Notes: generated by a model not told the origin, from the letters alone. Shown: positions 1-6,504, counted from the stretch's first letter. The stretch is 7,760 nt of DNA from CAYXVF01 sp964468125 (GCA_964468125.1 CAYXVF010000172.1:1-7760); one strand, 5' to 3'. A program made the numbers and translations.

Positions 1-30
1 ATTCGGTCGACATTGCGCTGCAGCCACCAG

Positions 31-200
31 CGCATAGCAGCAGGTCGATTTCTCCGCTCCGCTTCTCTCGGAGAATGGCAGCAGGTCGATTTCTCTTCTC
101 CTCGGAGAATGGCAGCAGGTCGATTTCTCTTATTTCTCTTTTTTCTCTTCGGAGAATGGCAGCAGGTCGCTTCCGGAGAATGGCAGCAGGTCGATTTCTC
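31..200. repeat. Array of five imperfect 27-base direct repeats
   Basis: The core GCAGCAGGTCG occurs five times, starting at 37, 78, 112, 159 and 183. Copies at 69-95, 103-129 and 174-200 are identical over 27 bases, beginning CGGAGAATGG and ending GATTTCTC. The first copy (31-54) lacks the GGAGAATG head, and the fourth (150-173) has CGCTTC instead of CGATTTCTC. Copies three and five also share the following TTATTT. Start-to-start distances are 41, 34, 47 and 24 bases, so the reading frame shifts between copies; this argues for a DNA- or RNA-level repeat, not a coding one. Spacers are pyrimidine-rich. GAGAA in each full copy can pair with TTCTC on one or both sides, giving small hairpins. It lies 3' of the minus-strand gene ending at 210. 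It does not have the regular spacing of a CRISPR array. The family is not recognised. Confidence 0.9.
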
Positions 201-209
201 TTATTTTTT

Positions 210-836
210 TTACGCCAAAATCCGCCACATCGAGATGTCCAAATCCGCGTAGTCCCGGTACGGATCAAAACCATTCTCCTCGCCGATCCGCTCGAAGTCA
301 CTTCGCGAAAATTCATAGATGTGCGTGAGCCGCCACTCACCGGTGACCGGGTGCCGCTCCTCTTGGCGACTGACCAAGCGCCCGGACTGGCGCTCGCTGC
401 GTTTCGGCTCCTGGCCGGTCTTGCTCTCCACGCGCCAGCGAAAGCGCTTGGCGAGACGATTCTTGAACAGGTACTGCGCGATGAGGATGCTCGAGTCGAA
501 GTAGCGCAGAAGGTTTCGGTCCGCGGGGTCCGGAAAAGCCAGGTCGATCTCGCGCACCGGATCGTTCGGCGTGTCCCAACCGAAGTCCACCACGAACCCG
601 ACCGGGCGCCCCTCCTCCAAGGTGCGAAAGACGTGGTAGCGAACCGGCTCGTTGCGAACCTCGTCTCCCCGAGTCAACCTGAGATGGTCCGAGTCGAAGA
701 GCTCCTTCGAGGGGGCATCGCGAAGCCCTAGGGGTACGTGAATCGCCGGCGACTGAAGGGCCCCAAAGATGTACGCACGGTCGTTCGGGCACGGGCGGCC
801 GATTGACATGGTGCGTCCTCGAACCGTCTTGCTCAT
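210..836 (-). CDS. Uncharacterised protein, 208 aa
   Basis: I do not recognise a family. The predicted protein is soluble, with no signal peptide or membrane segment, and is rich in charged and aromatic residues. A middle stretch (about residues 66-135, including FVVDFGWDTP at 81-90 and a YFDSSILIAQYLF segment at 112-124) reads like a folded alpha/beta domain. Residues 135-165 are strongly polar and basic, and the C-terminus is acidic then aromatic (DYADLDISMW). The ATG at 836 is chosen because a near-perfect AGGAGG lies 5 bases upstream; a second in-frame Met at residue 10 is less well placed. The opposite strand is also open here, but its translation looks like an antisense shadow. The gene is divergent from the amidase across 74 bases, and the repeat array begins 10 bases past its stop codon. 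It is a likely real gene of unknown function. Confidence 0.8.
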   Translation of the reverse strand: MSKTVRGRTMSIGRPCPNDRAYIFGALQSPAIHVPLGLRDAPSKELFDSDHLRLTRGDEVRNEPVRYHVFRTLEEGRPVGFVVDFGWDTPNDPVREIDLAFPDPADRNLLRYFDSSILIAQYLFKNRLAKRFRWRVESKTGQEPKRSERQSGRLVSRQEERHPVTGEWRLTHIYEFSRSDFERIGEENGFDPYRDYADLDISMWRILA

Positions 837-841
837 CTTCT

Positions 842-847
842 CCTCCT
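842..847 (-). promoter_or_regulatory. Strong Shine-Dalgarno of the 208-aa gene
   Basis: On the minus strand this reads AGGAGG, five bases before the ATG at 836. It is the best ribosome binding site in the window. It fixes both the strand and the start of the unrecognised gene. The rest of the divergent gap (848-910) shows no convincing sigma70-type promoter on either strand. Confidence 0.75.
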
Positions 848-862
848 GCCCCGTTGTACCGG

Positions 863-892
863 ATGCGCAAGAAACTCGCGAAACGGCGCTGA
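863..892 (+). other. Possible nine-codon mini-ORF ahead of the amidase
   Basis: An ATG at 863 opens a short frame encoding MRKKLAKRR and then TGA at 890-892. It is in the same frame as the amidase, whose ATG at 911 follows six codons later. The peptide is strikingly basic, like the n-region of a signal peptide, while the amidase itself starts with an uncharged hydrophobic stretch. It could be a chance frame, a leader peptide, or the true amidase N-terminus interrupted by a stop. No good ribosome binding site precedes it. Confidence 0.25.
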
Positions 893-910
893 CCCGCGCA
901 AGATGGCGTC

Positions 911-1630
911 ATGCTGATCGTTGCCGCTTTGATTCTCGCCGCCCCGCTCGTCGTGATCGACGCCGGCCATGGTGGCGACGAACACGGCGCCAAAGGCTCC
1001 TGCGGAGTCCTCGAAAAAGACGTCGTCCTCGCCATCGCACAGGAGCTCGCTGCGGTCTTAGAGTCAAGCGGTCACGCTCGAACCGTCCTCACCCGCGAGC
1101 GAGACGTGGACGTCCCCCTCGAAGCGCGCGCCGAACTCGCGAACGACCTCGGCGCGACCCTCTTCATCTCCATTCACGCCAATTCGAGCCCAAACCCGAA
1201 GAACGCAGGCGTCGAGACCTTCTTCCTGTCCCTCGACAGCGCCAAGAAGCAGCATCGAGCGCTCGTCGCGCGCGAGAATCGCGGACGTGACCTCGACGCT
1301 GCGCTCGGGAGCGACCCGCTCGATGCGATGCTGCAGCGTCTCGCCCTCGAAGCCTCCCACCATGAGAGCCAACGTCTGGCCCTCCGGCTCCACGAGGAGT
1401 TGGCCCGCACGACCGCCCATCGGGCCCGCGGCGTGATGCAGGCGCCCTTCATCGTGCTCAAGGGCGCGAAGATGGCCGCGGCGCTGGTAGAGGTCGGTTT
1501 CCTCACCCATCCGAAGCAGTGCCGCCGGCTCGCTTCCGTCGAGCACCAGCGAAAGGTCGCGCGACGCCTCGCAGGGGGCATCATCGCCCACTTGAAGCAC
1601 GCGTCCTCCGAGGTGGCCTTGACAAGGTAG
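911..1630 (+). CDS. N-acetylmuramoyl-L-alanine amidase (Amidase_3 type)
   Basis: A zinc amidase predicted to cut the bond between N-acetylmuramic acid and L-alanine in peptidoglycan, as AmiA/AmiC and CwlC relatives do. The 239-aa protein carries the family's landmarks in order: VVIDAGHGG (15-22; zinc ligand H20), the glutamate after a short insert (E35 in GVLEKD, expected ligand), SIHAN (88-91; H89) and VEVGFLTHP (193-201; E194, expected catalytic glutamate). It is a catalytic domain with almost no extra sequence. The N-terminus (MLIVAALILAAP) looks like a very short signal peptide running directly into the first core strand, but without the usual positive charges, so export is likely but not certain. 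The start at 911 has only a weak ribosome binding site. It is first gene of the operon, with rph 17 bases downstream. Family call is firm; physiological role (division, remodelling, recycling) is not determined. Confidence 0.93.
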   Translation: MLIVAALILAAPLVVIDAGHGGDEHGAKGSCGVLEKDVVLAIAQELAAVLESSGHARTVLTRERDVDVPLEARAELANDLGATLFISIHANSSPNPKNAGVETFFLSLDSAKKQHRALVARENRGRDLDAALGSDPLDAMLQRLALEASHHESQRLALRLHEELARTTAHRARGVMQAPFIVLKGAKMAAALVEVGFLTHPKQCRRLASVEHQRKVARRLAGGIIAHLKHASSEVALTR

Positions 1631-1647
1631 TGGTCGCGAGGGAGACG

Positions 1648-2397
1648 GTGCGCATGCCGAGACGAGCACCCCACGAATTGCGTCAGGTGCGGATGACCCC
1701 GCACTACATCATTCACCCCGAAGGCTCGGTCCTAGTCGAATTCGGCGAGACCAAGGTGCTGTGCACCGCGAGCGTAGAGGACCGCGTGCCGAAGTGGATG
1801 GCGGGCAAGGGCTCGGGCTGGGTCACCGCCGAGTACGACATGCTGCCGCGAGCGACGACGTCCCGAAAAGAGCGCGACGCGCGCAAGGGCCGGATCAACG
1901 GCCGCACGCAAGAGATCAGTCGCTTGATCGGTAGAGCCCTGCGCGCGGTGGTCGACCTCGAAAAACTCGGCGAGAACAACGTCACGATCGACTGCGACGT
2001 GATTCAAGCAGACGGCGGGACGCGCACCGCGTCGATCACCGGCGGCTACGTTGCCCTCGCCCACGCCGTGGCGCTCCTTGAGTCTCAGGGCAAATGCAAA
2101 GCCAACGCCCTGCGCGACCACGTGGCCGCCATTTCCGTGGGGATCATCGAGAACGAGCTCCAGCTCGATCTCGACTACCGCATGGACTCGAACGCCCAGG
2201 TGGACATGAACGTCGTCATGACCGGCGCTGGCCAACTCGTGGAGGTGCAGGGGACCGGCGAGGGACACAGTTTTGCGCGTGTGCAACTCAATGGCATGCT
2301 CGATCTCGCTTACGGATGCCTTCCGACTCTGGTCGAGATTCAGAAGAAGGCGATCGCGACCCCACTGTCCGCTGAGAAAGTGACGATCACGGCGTGA
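1648..2397 (+). CDS. rph: Ribonuclease PH
   Basis: Phosphorolytic 3'-5' exoribonuclease that trims tRNA 3' ends, releasing nucleoside diphosphates; the family works as a cytoplasmic hexamer. The 249-aa protein matches the family along its length: EGSVLVEFGETKVLCTASVE (25-44), GWVTAEYDMLPRAT (57-70), GRTQEI with phosphate-binding R86, CDVIQADGGTRTASITG (116-132) with T125 and R126, and DMNVVMTGAGQLVEVQGT (186-203). I chose the GTG at 1648 because it gives the usual N-terminal length and puts R86, T125 and R126 at their standard family numbers. The ATG at 1654 has better spacing from the AGGGAG motif and is the alternative, shortening the protein by two residues. The longer frame from 1519 overlaps the amidase and is not used. 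The stop overlaps the rdgB start. Adjacency of rph and rdgB is common in bacteria. Confidence 0.97.
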   Translation: MRMPRRAPHELRQVRMTPHYIIHPEGSVLVEFGETKVLCTASVEDRVPKWMAGKGSGWVTAEYDMLPRATTSRKERDARKGRINGRTQEISRLIGRALRAVVDLEKLGENNVTIDCDVIQADGGTRTASITGGYVALAHAVALLESQGKCKANALRDHVAAISVGIIENELQLDLDYRMDSNAQVDMNVVMTGAGQLVEVQGTGEGHSFARVQLNGMLDLAYGCLPTLVEIQKKAIATPLSAEKVTITA

Positions 2398-3008
2398 ATC
2401 GGTCGGGAGCGCCAGCGAACGAGCTCTGGATGGCCACGGAGAACGCACACAAGCTACGCGAAGTCCGTGAAATGCTAGAGCCGTTGGGCTACCACGTCCG
2501 AGGCGTCTCCGATGTAGAGGGCTACTCGGTCGCAGAGGATGGAGACACGTTCGAGGCAAACGCGCTCAAGAAAGCGCGAGTCCTCTCCGAGCTCACCGGT
2601 GCCCCCGCCTTTGCTGACGATTCCGGAATCGAGGTCGATGCTCTCGACGGCAGACCGGGTGTTTATAGCGCGCGCTACGCCGGCGTAGAGGGCCCCGAGC
2701 AGGACCGGGCCAATCTCGAAAAACTGCTCGCTGAGCTCCGTGATGTATCTCCGGAAAAGCGCACCGCACGCTACGTCTGCGCCCTTGCACACGTCATCCC
2801 GGGCGAGTCTCCCCGCGTGTTTCGCGAGACACTGGAAGGCGTGATCGCAGACACTCCACGCGGAACCGGTGGCTTTGGCTACGACCCCATCTTTTTCCTG
2901 CCCGATCGAGGACTGACCGTCGCTGAGATTTCGGCCGAGGAGAAACACGCAATCAGTCACCGAGGTAAGGCCGTTCGCGCCTTCGTAGGGAGCTTGAGCG
3001 CCCGGTGA
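2394..3008 (+). CDS. rdgB: dITP/XTP pyrophosphatase (RdgB/HAM1 family)
   Basis: Hydrolyses non-canonical purine nucleoside triphosphates (dITP, ITP, XTP) to the monophosphate and pyrophosphate, keeping deaminated purines out of nucleic acids. It is a cytoplasmic Mg-dependent enzyme. The 204-aa protein is normal length for the family and has all signatures: the nucleotide-binding ATENAHK (14-20), DTFEANALKKA (51-61), FADDSGIEVDALDGRPGVYS (73-92) with the catalytic aspartate pair D75/D76, TGGFGYDPIF (158-167), and the C-terminal SHRGKA (188-193). The GTG start at 2394 overlaps the rph stop as GTGA. It adds a short polar leader before the first strand; an internal Met at residue 13 sits too close to the conserved motif to be a natural start. 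It continues into the next gene by another GTGA overlap. Confidence 0.97.
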   Translation: MNRSGAPANELWMATENAHKLREVREMLEPLGYHVRGVSDVEGYSVAEDGDTFEANALKKARVLSELTGAPAFADDSGIEVDALDGRPGVYSARYAGVEGPEQDRANLEKLLAELRDVSPEKRTARYVCALAHVIPGESPRVFRETLEGVIADTPRGTGGFGYDPIFFLPDRGLTVAEISAEEKHAISHRGKAVRAFVGSLSAR

Positions 3009-3901
3009 AGGTGTTCATGACGGGAGCGACCGGCCTCATCGGCCGCGCCATACGCCACGCACTCACCGACCGCGGCGATGAAGTGTTCGCTCTGACCCGT
3101 GGCCCCCGCCCCCCTGCATCCAGAACACACTGGGTGATCGGGACGCCGACCGCCGTGAGCGAATGGGGACCGGCGGTGTCGGGCTGCGACGCGGTGATAA
3201 ACTTGGCCGGTGAGCCCGTCGCTCAACGCTGGACGCGCAAGGCGATGGAAAGGATCGTCCAAAGTCGCGTAGGTGTCACCACCGCGCTTTATCATGCGAT
3301 CGAAGCTGCCACTGAGAAGCCTCGGGTCCTGATCAGCGCATCCGCGGTGGGCTACTACGGAACCTCCGAGGGCGAGACGTTCGATGAGGGCAGTCCAAAT
3401 GGCACGGGATTCCTAGCGCGGGTCTGCAACGAGTGGGAGAGCGCAGCGATTCGAAGCGAGCGTCTTCTGCGTGTCGTCCGCACCCGCTTCGGTATCGTGC
3501 TGTCTCGCGACGGCGGCGCTCTTCCGAAGCTGGCTGTCCCCTATCGCATGATGATGGGAGGGCCTCTGGGAGGAGGACGCCAATGGATGAGCTGGATCCA
3601 CATCGAAGACGCTGTCCGGCTCGTGATTTTCGTTCTGCTTCATGAAGAGCTCGCGGGGCCACTCAACGTCACCGCGCCGGAACCGGTCCGCAACGCGGAG
3701 ATGAGCCAAGAGCTCGCAAAGGCGTTAGGAAAGCCGAACATCATGGGTGCCGGAAAGGTCTGGATGCGGACCTTTCTGGGGAAGATGGCCAAGGAGACCA
3801 TTCTCGAGGGGCAGCGTGCCTTACCCACAGTGGCGCTCGAGCACGGCTTCGAGTACGGCTTTGCAACCCTCGAGGCGGCGCTCGGAGAGCTCTACCCGTG
3901 A
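3005..3901 (+). CDS. TIGR01777-family epimerase-like protein (YfcH type)
   Basis: An extended short-chain dehydrogenase/reductase fold of the TIGR01777 family (E. coli YfcH and plant SulA relatives); the reaction is not established for most members. The 298-aa protein has the glycine-rich nucleotide loop TGATGLIG (6-13), NLAGEPVAQRW (66-76), the family's SRVGVTTAL (88-95 region), SASAVGYYG (111-119) holding the active-site region, and MSWIHIEDAV around residue 198. The last 50 or so residues, ending in GFEYGFATLEAALGELYP, correspond to the DUF1731 C-terminal domain. Length is typical. The GTG at 3005 overlaps the rdgB stop as GTGA and begins directly with the first beta strand (MKVFMTGATG), so it is the natural start. 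Its stop overlaps the next gene in the same way. The substrate cannot be deduced. Confidence 0.93.
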   Translation: MKVFMTGATGLIGRAIRHALTDRGDEVFALTRGPRPPASRTHWVIGTPTAVSEWGPAVSGCDAVINLAGEPVAQRWTRKAMERIVQSRVGVTTALYHAIEAATEKPRVLISASAVGYYGTSEGETFDEGSPNGTGFLARVCNEWESAAIRSERLLRVVRTRFGIVLSRDGGALPKLAVPYRMMMGGPLGGGRQWMSWIHIEDAVRLVIFVLLHEELAGPLNVTAPEPVRNAEMSQELAKALGKPNIMGAGKVWMRTFLGKMAKETILEGQRALPTVALEHGFEYGFATLEAALGELYP

Positions 3902-4626
3902 AGCGCGTCGTCGTTGGCGTCACCGCGGCGATCGCTCTTGCCGCCGCGGCCACATGGGGCCTCTGGAGCACGAATCAGGCACCGACGCCACACGGTGATC
4001 TCGCGCCCCGGGGAAACGTCGTGCCAGTCGTGAGCGGATCAGTCGTCACCTATCTCATTGCACCAACAGAGGGACCGGTCGTTTTGGTCAACAGCGGCGA
4101 CGATCCGACCGCGGCAGCGATCTTAGCAGAGCTGAAGTCCATGGGCCGTTCGCCACGCGACGTTGCCGCAGTACTCCTGACGCACGGGAGCTACGATCAC
4201 TGTGCGGGACTCGAGCATTTTCCCGCGGCGCGGGTTTACGCATCCAGCGACGATCTCGATCTGATCGACCACGTGCGCAGAATTCGGTCATCGGTCCCTC
4301 GCATCCGCATGCGTCTCTTTGGGCGCCCGGAACGACCGCGCCGCACCCGGACGGTGCTTCCGGGCGAAGTCTTGCGCATTGGGCCAACCGAGCTCGAGTG
4401 CATCGGCCTACCAGGGGTGACGGAAGGTTCTGTCGCCTATCGGTGGGAATCGATGATCTTCGTCGGCGACAGTTTCTGGCCAGGACCCGCGCTTCCCTCG
4501 CCCTTTTGGCTCGAAGACGAAGACGCCTTACGTGCAACCCTACCCCGCCTCGATCGCTATGACGCCAGCTGGCTCGCGACCAGCCGCCAGGGCTTCATCG
4601 AGAAGCCTGAGAAGGTCCTTCGGTGA
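3898..4626 (+). CDS. Membrane-anchored MBL-fold protein with degenerate metal site
   Basis: Metallo-beta-lactamase-fold protein of 242 aa. Residues 1-23 (MKR, then an alanine/valine-rich hydrophobic stretch) look like a signal anchor or signal peptide, placing the domain outside the cytoplasm. The fold is seen in VVLVNSGDDP (61-70, normally ending DTG), VLLTHGSYDHCAGL (92-105), LPGVTEGSVAYRW (171-183) and FVGDSFW (188-194). Key ligands differ from the family: the HxHxDH motif is H96-G-S98-Y-D100-H101, the later PGHT histidine is V174, and no C-terminal histidine is evident in the expected place (about 227-233). D191 is kept. Metal binding is therefore altered or lost, and hydrolase activity is uncertain. 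The GTG start overlaps the preceding stop as GTGA, with GGAGAG eight bases upstream (3884-3889). The 3' end overlaps the convergent glycosidase gene by 32 bases. Last gene of the operon. Confidence 0.82.
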   Translation: MKRVVVGVTAAIALAAAATWGLWSTNQAPTPHGDLAPRGNVVPVVSGSVVTYLIAPTEGPVVLVNSGDDPTAAAILAELKSMGRSPRDVAAVLLTHGSYDHCAGLEHFPAARVYASSDDLDLIDHVRRIRSSVPRIRMRLFGRPERPRRTRTVLPGEVLRIGPTELECIGLPGVTEGSVAYRWESMIFVGDSFWPGPALPSPFWLEDEDALRATLPRLDRYDASWLATSRQGFIEKPEKVLR

Positions 4627-5485
4627 CGGGTTGAACGGCAACCACCGCTGGAACGGGCCGGCGCAGCGCCCCCGCCCCCGCATCGAAGACTTCGCTCCCC
4701 GACCCATACTGCCCATAGAGACTCATCGACACGTCGCCGGACTCGAGTGACACCTGGGATTCGAGTCCGCCGTCGAGGTTCATCGCCCGAACGACCCCGA
4801 GATCAGACTCCACCAACCAGCGCCCGAGATTCGCGAGGGTAACCGCGCCTTCAGTCATCACGAGCATCATTCGCCCCTGATTGTCCTGCGCCACGACTGT
4901 GCGACAGGCGGTGCGTCGAGACTCGCGCACGCGCACTCCTGCTCGATCATCCACGAGCATCATCGACTGGAGCACGTTGCGGTAGCGTTTCACTTCCGAC
5001 ACATCACTTTCCTCGAGGTCGACGATACCGCTCCACGCTGCGCCCTCCCGCGGCGTACTTACCAACAAGGCCTTCCACTGCTCCCGGTAGAGCTTGGAGA
5101 GCCAGACCCCTTCACCTTTGAGCCAGCCCAGGTGATCGTCGTCCTCGTCGAACTGTCCTGCGTTGAACACCACCGGCACACCGAGATGTTTGCGCCAGGC
5201 CTCAGCGGTGGTGGGACCCTCGAGTCCCGCGCCGCGATAGTGGTGGGGCACCCACTCGACCGGTCCATCAAAGCGGAGCACCATCACCCGAGACGGGCCT
5301 CGCTCGACGATCTCTTCGGCGTCAAAAAACATGAGGTCGGCGCCGAGCGCTTCCAAGCGTCCCCCCCGCGCATCCGAGTGCGCGTGCCAGCCCGAACGCA
5401 TCTTGGCGAGGAGCACGACTCCAATGACCAAGACCGCGAGCGCGATCGCAGCACGAAGGAGAGACATCTTCCGGCGCGGCTCCAT
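4595..5485 (-). CDS. Phosphodiester glycosidase (NAGPA-domain) family protein
   Basis: Contains the domain of PF09992, named after the mammalian enzyme that uncovers mannose 6-phosphate by removing GlcNAc from a phosphodiester. Bacterial members are thought to act on glycosidic phosphodiesters or cell-surface sugars, mostly uncharacterised. With the ATG at 5485 the protein is 296 aa: basic MEPRRK, a membrane segment (about 9-28), then an extracytoplasmic domain with VPVVFNAGQFD (103-113), a GVWLS strand (126-130), LQSMMLVDD (172-180), TACRTVVAQDNQGRMMLVMT (192-211) and MNLDGGLESQ (235-244), the most characteristic block. Starts at 5506 (GTG) and 5467 (ATG) are possible; none has a strong ribosome binding site. 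I prefer 5485 because it places the basic residues just before the membrane helix. The C-terminal tail overlaps the MBL-fold gene. The convergent partner is also probably membrane anchored, but a shared role is not shown. Confidence 0.87.
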   Translation of the reverse strand: MEPRRKMSLLRAAIALAVLVIGVVLLAKMRSGWHAHSDARGGRLEALGADLMFFDAEEIVERGPSRVMVLRFDGPVEWVPHHYRGAGLEGPTTAEAWRKHLGVPVVFNAGQFDEDDDHLGWLKGEGVWLSKLYREQWKALLVSTPREGAAWSGIVDLEESDVSEVKRYRNVLQSMMLVDDRAGVRVRESRRTACRTVVAQDNQGRMMLVMTEGAVTLANLGRWLVESDLGVVRAMNLDGGLESQVSLESGDVSMSLYGQYGSGSEVFDAGAGALRRPVPAVVAVQPVTEGPSQASR

Positions 5486-5528
5486 CCGGCACAGGCTATG
5501 CGACACCGCGGTGCCTGCTCAATGGTAA

Positions 5529-5548
5529 GGAGACACGGGTCTGTCTCC
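5529..5548. repeat. Perfect 7-bp inverted repeat between lysR-type and glycosidase genes
   Basis: GGAGACA (5529-5535) and TGTCTCC (5542-5548) are exact inverted copies around a six-base loop. It sits in the 113-base gap between the regulator's stop and the glycosidase start. On the minus strand it is followed by TTACCATT, which is too poor in T to be a convincing intrinsic terminator. It may be a weak terminator, a processing hairpin, or a REP-like element; the shape resembles REP hairpins with GGAGACA/GGGACA arms known in other genomes, but that is an impression from memory only. Confidence 0.5.
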
Positions 5549-5598
5549 GGGGTCATCGGACGAACCGTCGGAGGGATCGGAAAATTTCCTGAACCCGC

Positions 5599-6504
5599 TC
5601 AGGCAGTGCGAGCGAGCGGGGCCACACCCGAACGCAGCCCCTCGATGAATGCGGCGACAACATCGCGTCGGAGGGCCTCTGGTCGAGCGCAGACGACGAG
5701 GCTCGCACTCCCAAGAAGCTCGCAAGGGATCCGCCACAGGTCGCCGGCCTCACGCTGGCTTTCAACTTCAACGTCGGGGAAGACGCAGAGATAGCCACCG
5801 CGCATACACGCTTCGACCCCGAGAGCGTGGCTATCGACCACCAAACCGATGCGCCGAGCGACCTCTTTGGGCCAGACCTGCTTCACGAGCGGTCGACGCG
5901 TTTGCACGGCAAAGGGAAACTCAGTGATCTCTTCGACCGTCGCCGATTCTCGACCGTAGAGTGGGTGGGAGCGACCGGCATAGATGGCGACTGGGAGCTC
6001 GCAGAGGGTCTCACTGACGACATCACTCGGAGCGGCAAAATTGGATCCGACAAACACGTCGAGCTTGGCTTCGCGCAAGTGGCGCAGTGGATCCTCCTCG
6101 CGGTACTGCCGAATCGAGAAAACCGCGTCCGGAAAGCGTTTTCCCGTTTCTCCGAGGGTCTCGAGAAAGAGCCAATGAGCGGTGGCACATGTGGACCCGA
6201 GATTCACGACACCACTGCTCTCGCGGTGTTGGTGCTGACGGACGAACTGCACGCACTCCTGGTACCATCGGTTGCTGTTCGCATAGAGCGAACGACCGGC
6301 CTCGGTGAGGTCGACTCCGCGTCCGGTGCGAATGAAGAGCTCGATACCGAGTCGCTCCTCCAGCTGCTTCACGCCCTTCGAGACAGTCGGCGCGCTGGTC
6401 TGGGTCACCTCCGCCGCTTGGCTGATGCTTCCGGTGGCAGCGACGGCGTTGAAGAACGGCAGCAGCTTCCAGATCTCGATCGTTTCGAGCTCCGCGTGGT
6501 CCAT
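5599..6504 (-). CDS. LysR-type transcriptional regulator
   Basis: Standard LysR-family regulator of 301 aa, the usual length. The N-terminal winged helix-turn-helix is clear: LPFFNAVAATGSISQAAEV (15-33), then TSAPTVSKGVKQLEERLGIELFIRTGRGVDLTEAG (36-70), where family members show the same A.T.S..I..LE..LG..LF.R....LT.AG pattern. A linker helix leads into the effector-binding domain, about residues 95-295, starting GVVNLGS. The effector is unknown. The ATG at 6504 is chosen because AAGGAG lies seven bases before it; a GTG one codon upstream is too close to that motif. The ATG shares its A with the stop codon of the acetyltransferase gene (TGATG), so the two are probably co-transcribed and coupled. 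Regulators of this family often control an adjacent gene; candidates are the acetyltransferase upstream or the glycosidase downstream. No T-N11-A operator was identified with confidence. Confidence 0.95.
   Translation of the reverse strand: MDHAELETIEIWKLLPFFNAVAATGSISQAAEVTQTSAPTVSKGVKQLEERLGIELFIRTGRGVDLTEAGRSLYANSNRWYQECVQFVRQHQHRESSGVVNLGSTCATAHWLFLETLGETGKRFPDAVFSIRQYREEDPLRHLREAKLDVFVGSNFAAPSDVVSETLCELPVAIYAGRSHPLYGRESATVEEITEFPFAVQTRRPLVKQVWPKEVARRIGLVVDSHALGVEACMRGGYLCVFPDVEVESQREAGDLWRIPCELLGSASLVVCARPEALRRDVVAAFIEGLRSGVAPLARTA

Noticed and set aside
31..200. CRISPR array
   Set aside because: Spacers range from zero to about 20 bases and are pyrimidine-rich low-complexity sequence, copies are unequal, and no cas gene is nearby.
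196..211. T-rich run as an intrinsic terminator
   Set aside because: It is a T run on the plus strand, where no gene ends; for the minus-strand gene it reads as A-rich and cannot act as a terminator tail.
13..252. Short plus-strand frame encoding repeated GEWQQVDFS peptides
   Set aside because: Copy spacings are mostly not multiples of three, so the peptide changes frame from copy to copy; the repeat is conserved as DNA. No ribosome binding site is seen.
75..731. 218-codon plus-strand frame opposite the unrecognised minus-strand gene
   Set aside because: Looks like an antisense shadow: it starts inside the repeats, has no ribosome binding site, and the minus-strand frame has a strong one and better protein composition.
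1732..2559. 275-codon minus-strand frame over rph and rdgB
   Set aside because: The plus strand encodes two unmistakable conserved enzymes here; the minus frame is a GC-rich antisense shadow.
6458..6475. Sixth repeat copy inside the LysR-type gene (GGCAGCAGCTTCCAG)
   Set aside because: Similarity is limited to a short GCAGCAG stretch within coding sequence and is explained by chance.
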